A DNA stretch of 64,000 bases from contig CAYVHU010000002.1 in the NCBI GenBank assembly GCA_964451415.1, positions 1 to 64,000 of the forward strand. Direction: 5' to 3'. This DNA comes from CAYVHU01 sp964451415 (lineage in GTDB: Bacteria > Pseudomonadota > Alphaproteobacteria > Rhodospirillales > Magnetovibrionaceae). The position numbers and the translations under genes are program-made. Positions 60,617 through 64,000 of the stretch are shown in pieces. The notes beneath the pieces are model-generated. The model did no database searches, was not told the DNA's origin, and saw nothing but the letters and a program-made list of their open reading frames with translations. Within the stretch, counting starts at the first letter, position 1. Every line of letters begins with the position of its first letter.

Positions 60617-60620
60617 CGGC

Positions 60621-61157
60621 CTAATTTCCAGACACGGCCTTGGGCGGTTCTTTTTGCTGAACGCCGGTCGGTATGGCGGTTTTGGAGACGGCTTTGACCA
60701 CTAGATTGACGCGTTCTTCTGCCGGTTTTGGCAGGGCATGGTGAGGTCCAGAGTCCTTGGCCGCATGCTGCGCTTCCATGGTTTTGATTTCTTGATCGCT
60801 CATGTGCGTGATATGGCCCTCCAGGAACGCCCCTTCCTGTATGGACATATTTTCATGCAAAATATCGCCAACGACGTTTGCCGTTTTCGCCAGATTGACG
60901 AATTTGGCCTTGATCTGGCCATTGACGTGACCGTGCACGCGCACCGTTTCCGCAATGATTTCACCGCGAATGATGGCGCTTTCGCCAACCAGAAGCACTT
61001 TGGAACGGATGTCGCCGGTTACTTCACCGTCGATCTGCACCTCACCGGCGCTTTCCAGATTGCCGAATATCTTCAAATCTGCGCTGATGATGGACGGCAC
61101 GGAACGCACGGCATTGGCGGGCGTGTTGCCTTTGCTTTTTTTACTCTTTGAAAACAT
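60621..61157 (-). CDS. Bactofilin
   Basis: A 178-aa protein with the central beta-helix: S-I-I-S-A-D-L-K-I-F-G-N-L, G-E-V-Q-I-D-G-E-V-T-G-D, V-H-G-H-V-N-G-Q-I and G-A-F-L-E-G-H. Ends are disordered. The gene overlaps the M23 peptidase gene by 17 bases and is just after it in transcription, the usual pairing for cell-shape control. Confidence 0.93.
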   Translation of the reverse strand: MFSKSKKSKGNTPANAVRSVPSIISADLKIFGNLESAGEVQIDGEVTGDIRSKVLLVGESAIIRGEIIAETVRVHGHVNGQIKAKFVNLAKTANVVGDILHENMSIQEGAFLEGHITHMSDQEIKTMEAQHAAKDSGPHHALPKPAEERVNLVVKAVSKTAIPTGVQQKEPPKAVSGN

Positions 61158-62463
61158 AGCGACCTGCCTTGATAAACTGCATGGGGTTTAAGGGCTTATC
61201 ATGGAACAGCACTTCGTAGTGCAAATGCCGTCCGGTGCTGCGTCCGGTGCTGCCGATAATACCTATCTTTTCGCCAAAGCTGACTTTCTCACCCTTTTTT
61301 ACCGTAATTTTCGACAGATGGCCATAACGCGTTGTAATTCCCGCGCCGTGGTTGACGATCACCATATTGCCATAACTGCCTTTGCGGCCCGCAAAAAGCA
61401 CTTTGCCCGGCGCCGGAACCAGGATTGCAGCGCGCGGCGTTGAACCCAAGTCCAACCCGTAATGCATGGCCCAACGCCCGTTCATGGGGTCGCGGCGCTT
61501 GCCGAATTTCGAAGTGACGTAATAGCCTTGCATGGGCGGGGCGAAGGGTAATTTTTTCACCACCGATTGCAAACGATCGGAATAAACCAAACGGTTTTCC
61601 AGATTTTGCAGTTTGATTTTCAGCCGCCCCCCCGGACGTCCGTCGGTCTTAAAAGCGATGAACGGCCCGCCCTGCCCGCCCCCGCGTTTTTGATCGCCTG
61701 CCATCAAGTCCCTGACGTCAAGGCCCGTCATTTCCACCATGTTTTCCATGCTGGCGATAAAGGTTTCCGTTTGGCCCGTCAGACGATCGACGGTTTTGTT
61801 CTCCTTGTTTTCCATCGACACCAACTGGTTTTCCAGTATCTTGACGTCGCGGCGCATTTGCGTACTTTGCATCAACGCCGTATTGCGCTGGGTCAAAGCG
61901 TTTTGCAGATCGCTTTCCATGGATGAGATATTGCCCTTGAGCGAAAAGCTCCGTTGCGCCAGAGATTGCATTTGCGCATCCACCTTGTCGAGGCGTTCTT
62001 GCACGGTTATGCGCGTGGCCTCTGCCTTGGCGCGGGCGCTGGCGCGGGCCTGACGGGTGACATTCAACATTTTCAGGCTTTGTTTTTGTCCCGCCAGATC
62101 CATCATCAGGGACTGATTTTCTTCCAGATTGCGCACGACCCCGGAAAAGCGTTTCTGATAGTCCGCAACTTCCCCCAGCAAAGAGCGGTAGGCAACGCGG
62201 ACATTGGCGATTTGCACGTCTTTTTCAGCCAGTTGCATCTTATGAAAAAATACGCTGGCACTTGAAAAAGCGATCCATCCGCCGATAAGCAGCAAAATGG
62301 AAGCAAGCATGCCTTGCCATTGTGGGGTCAGGTTGAGGCACCGGACACGGCCACCGCTGCGTAACATGATTTGGCGGAAAGGAAAGACAATACGCAACCG
62401 CTCATCCAGCCAATGTCTGAATCGCGTGGAAAACGACACTTTCCTTTGTCGTTTTTCGCTCAT
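61141..62463 (-). CDS. M23-family peptidoglycan peptidase
   Basis: A 440-aa membrane protein from the ATG at 62463. One N-terminal helix (about 55-75), a coiled coil (80-240, Q-T-R-R-D-V-K-I-L-like) and an M23 domain with H-Y-G-L-D-L-G, G-N-M-V-I-V-N-H, Y-G-H-L-S and H-L-H-Y-E. The zinc ligands (H in H-Y-G-L-D, H-x-H in H-L-H) are present. Forms a unit with bactofilin. Confidence 0.92.
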   Translation of the reverse strand: MSEKRQRKVSFSTRFRHWLDERLRIVFPFRQIMLRSGGRVRCLNLTPQWQGMLASILLLIGGWIAFSSASVFFHKMQLAEKDVQIANVRVAYRSLLGEVADYQKRFSGVVRNLEENQSLMMDLAGQKQSLKMLNVTRQARASARAKAEATRITVQERLDKVDAQMQSLAQRSFSLKGNISSMESDLQNALTQRNTALMQSTQMRRDVKILENQLVSMENKENKTVDRLTGQTETFIASMENMVEMTGLDVRDLMAGDQKRGGGQGGPFIAFKTDGRPGGRLKIKLQNLENRLVYSDRLQSVVKKLPFAPPMQGYYVTSKFGKRRDPMNGRWAMHYGLDLGSTPRAAILVPAPGKVLFAGRKGSYGNMVIVNHGAGITTRYGHLSKITVKKGEKVSFGEKIGIIGSTGRSTGRHLHYEVLFHDKPLNPMQFIKAGRYVFKE

Positions 62464-62716
62464 GCAACAGTCCTTTTTACGGGAGATGTTCCCCCTTGGC
62501 CCCCCCATGGCGAAATTTTCAAGGAAGCCCTCTTTCCAATTTCCACCACGCTCTGAGGTTGACCGTATCCGTGCGGTTCATTTCTGGCAAGTCCTTTCAC
62601 GGGAATTAACGCAACCTTCACCAAGGCGCATCGGTGTGCCAAAGGCTTATTCTGCTTTGTTATTAAAATGTTGTAGAATATTTTCCCATACTAAGCAGAA
62701 CTTTTGCCGGGCCGCC

Positions 62717-63223
62717 ATGATGTCGATCACACCTCCCGTTCCTCTCCTCAAACGACCCGGCCTTGCGCATCCTGGCGTTTTGTTCGCCACTTGGTTTGGT
62801 GTGGGGTACCTTCCCAAAGCCCCCGGCACCTGGGGGTCGCTGGCGGCGTTGCCGTTTGCCTGGGCTGCGGTAAGTATCGGTGGTGTGGGGACGTTGGTGG
62901 TTGCAACGTTCATCGTATTTCTCGTCGGTTTATGGGCGTCCCGGGATTACATGGCGCGCAGTGGAACGCACGATCCCGGCTCCATCGTCATTGACGAAGT
63001 CGCGGGGCAATGGATTGTATTACTGGTTGCACCCCAAAATCCGTTTGCCTATGTGCTGGGTTTTTTGCTGTTTCGTTTTTTCGACGTGCTCAAACCCTGG
63101 CCAATTTCTTGGGTGGACAAAAACATTGGTGGCGCCTGGGGCGTCATGGTGGACGATGTGCTGGCGGGCGTGTTTGGGCTGGTGGCGATGGTGCTGATTT
63201 TATCTTATTTCGGAGGGCGCTGA
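62717..63223 (+). CDS. pgpA: Phosphatidylglycerophosphatase A
   Basis: A 168-aa membrane enzyme from the ATG at 62717: F-G-V-G-Y-L-P-K-A-P-G-T-W-G-S, I-V-I-D-E-V-A-G-Q-W, F-R-F-F-D-V-L-K-P-W-P. It makes phosphatidylglycerol from its phosphate. Followed by cinA after one base. Confidence 0.93.
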   Translation: MMSITPPVPLLKRPGLAHPGVLFATWFGVGYLPKAPGTWGSLAALPFAWAAVSIGGVGTLVVATFIVFLVGLWASRDYMARSGTHDPGSIVIDEVAGQWIVLLVAPQNPFAYVLGFLLFRFFDVLKPWPISWVDKNIGGAWGVMVDDVLAGVFGLVAMVLILSYFGGR

Positions 63224-63224
63224 G

Positions 63225-63740
63225 ATGTTTCCGGAAGTCCTGTCCATCATGGTCGAAGATTTGTTCGAGGCCTGTGTGGAACAGAACCTCACGCTTGCTT
63301 TGGCGGAATCGTGTACAGGCGGTTTGATTTCGGGCTGCATAACGTCCGTTGCGGGAGCGTCGAAAGTTTTTGATCGGGGCTTTATCACCTACACCAACCA
63401 AGCCAAAACAGACATGCTGGGTGTGCCGGTGCACATGATCGAGGAACACGGCGCGGTTTCTGAAAATGTCGCGCGCGCCATGGCCGAAGGCGCTTTACGG
63501 CATTCAAATGCCAGCTTGAGCGCGGCCGTCACCGGTATCGCCGGCCCCGATGGAGGAAGTCCGCAAAAACCCGTTGGCCTGGTACACATCGCGTGTGCGC
63601 GAAAAGGCTTTGAGACCCGTCACGAACGCCATGTCTTCAAGGGGACAAGCCGCAACAAAAATGAAAGCGCCCGGGCGCGTATTCGTATCCAGGCGGTGGA
63701 GAGCGCCCTCAGACTGCTCAACCAGATGGTGATGGCGTGA
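63225..63740 (+). CDS. pncC: CinA C-terminal-like nicotinamide-nucleotide amidase
   Basis: A 171-aa protein, only the C-terminal CinA domain: A-E-S-C-T-G-G-L-I-S, G-A-S-K-V-F-D-R-G-F-I-T-Y, G-A-V-S-E-N-V-A, and V-T-G-I-A-G-P-D-G-G. Deamidates nicotinamide mononucleotide. The 3' end overlaps the convergent RatA-like gene by 23 bases. Confidence 0.92.
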   Translation: MFPEVLSIMVEDLFEACVEQNLTLALAESCTGGLISGCITSVAGASKVFDRGFITYTNQAKTDMLGVPVHMIEEHGAVSENVARAMAEGALRHSNASLSAAVTGIAGPDGGSPQKPVGLVHIACARKGFETRHERHVFKGTSRNKNESARARIRIQAVESALRLLNQMVMA

Positions 63741-64000
63741 GCTTTGGGGCATAAATCGCCTCAGCGCGGACGACGAAGGCCTGCATCATCTTGTGTGCGG
63801 CTTCGGTGAAGACCGCTCCCATGACCCGTTCTAGAAGCTTGGATTTAAAGGCAAAATCGATTTCAAAATGGACTTCGCACCCGTCGGCGCGATCCACAAA
63901 CCGCCAATTTGTTTCCAGGCGTTTAAAGGGACCGCCGATATCGGTGACGTGGATATGCCCTTCGCCGGGGGCGTGCGGACGCTCAAAGGTGATGCGCGAG
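63718..64000 (-). CDS. RatA/Coq10-family START-like protein (partial)
   Basis: I translated the last 93 residues by hand; the start is beyond the right edge. Visible is F-K-R-L-E-T-N-W-R-F, D-G-C-E-V-H-F-E-I-D-F, then F-T-E-A-A-H-K-M-M-Q-A-F-V-V-R-A, fitting the RatA/Coq10 family of ribosome-association or ubiquinone-binding proteins. The gene overlaps cinA at the 3' end. Confidence 0.8.
   Translation of the reverse strand, partial: SRITFERPHAPGEGHIHVTDIGGPFKRLETNWRFVDRADGCEVHFEIDFAFKSKLLERVMGAVFTEAAHKMMQAFVVRAEAIYAPKLTPSPSG

Overview
The window looks like the chromosome of a Gram-negative alphaproteobacterium, most likely of the Rhodospirillales type. The evidence is a cell-envelope and stringent-response gene order (folK, rpoZ, relA/spoT, DUF2062, pdxJ, acpS, lepB, rnc, era, recO, parC), a long omega subunit, DUF4170 and DUF6314 genes, a bactofilin/M23 pair and a CinA/PgpA/RatA cluster. 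The genus cannot be named from sequence alone.

Region 1 (1 to about 24436) is the right part of a temperate tailed-phage prophage whose left end lies outside the window. From right to left it holds a tyrosine integrase and excisionase-like gene next to a tRNA-Ser; a rightward early operon (14938-23098) with RecE-like nuclease, RecT, a DUF5131 protein, a zinc-ribbon/MazG-like protein, cytosine and adenine DNA methyltransferases, an ASCH protein and a 49-aa J-domain-like protein; a lysogeny and accessory module (10.3-14.8 kb) with a repressor, two toxin-antitoxin-like pairs, a small secreted protein and a DUF805 membrane protein; and a leftward operon (10229 down to 1) running Cro-like regulator, leader ORF and terminator, RusA, DUF1376 replication protein, terminase, portal, Bbp19-like protein, scaffold, capsid and T7/P22-like tail tube proteins. 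The most striking finding is that the leftward and rightward early promoters carry the same pair of palindromic operators, TTACG-N5-CGTAA, in each case 34 bp apart and in the same geometry relative to -35 and -10. One repressor probably controls both arms.

Region 2 (24.5-28.9 kb) is a short accessory stretch after the tRNA. It holds a conserved hypothetical gene split by a -1 frame change at a perfect A AAA AAG heptamer, a higBA pair whose toxin has a one-base frameshift near its end, a small lipoprotein, an EgtD-type histidine methyltransferase and an alpha/beta hydrolase.

Region 3 (28.9-64 kb) is mostly housekeeping: FrnE/DsbA, a hybrid kinase, BioY, ParC, RecO, Era, RNase III, signal peptidase, AcpS, PdxJ, biotin synthase, RelA/SpoT, omega, FolK, NYN protein, family-5-like uracil-DNA glycosylase, a sensor kinase, SmpB, DapA, lytic transglycosylase, bactofilin/M23, PgpA, CinA and a RatA-like protein. 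Two plus-strand cassettes interrupt the minus-strand conserved cluster. One, between recO and era (35.9-41.1 kb), holds an aminotransferase, a deleted HD hydrolase with an intact YwgA-like partner, and a phospholipase-D-like gene between two small helical genes of unknown role. The other, between DUF2062 and relA/spoT (45.4-50.5 kb), holds an unrecognised 738-aa protein, aldehyde dehydrogenase plus DUF779, and bioB on the minus strand.
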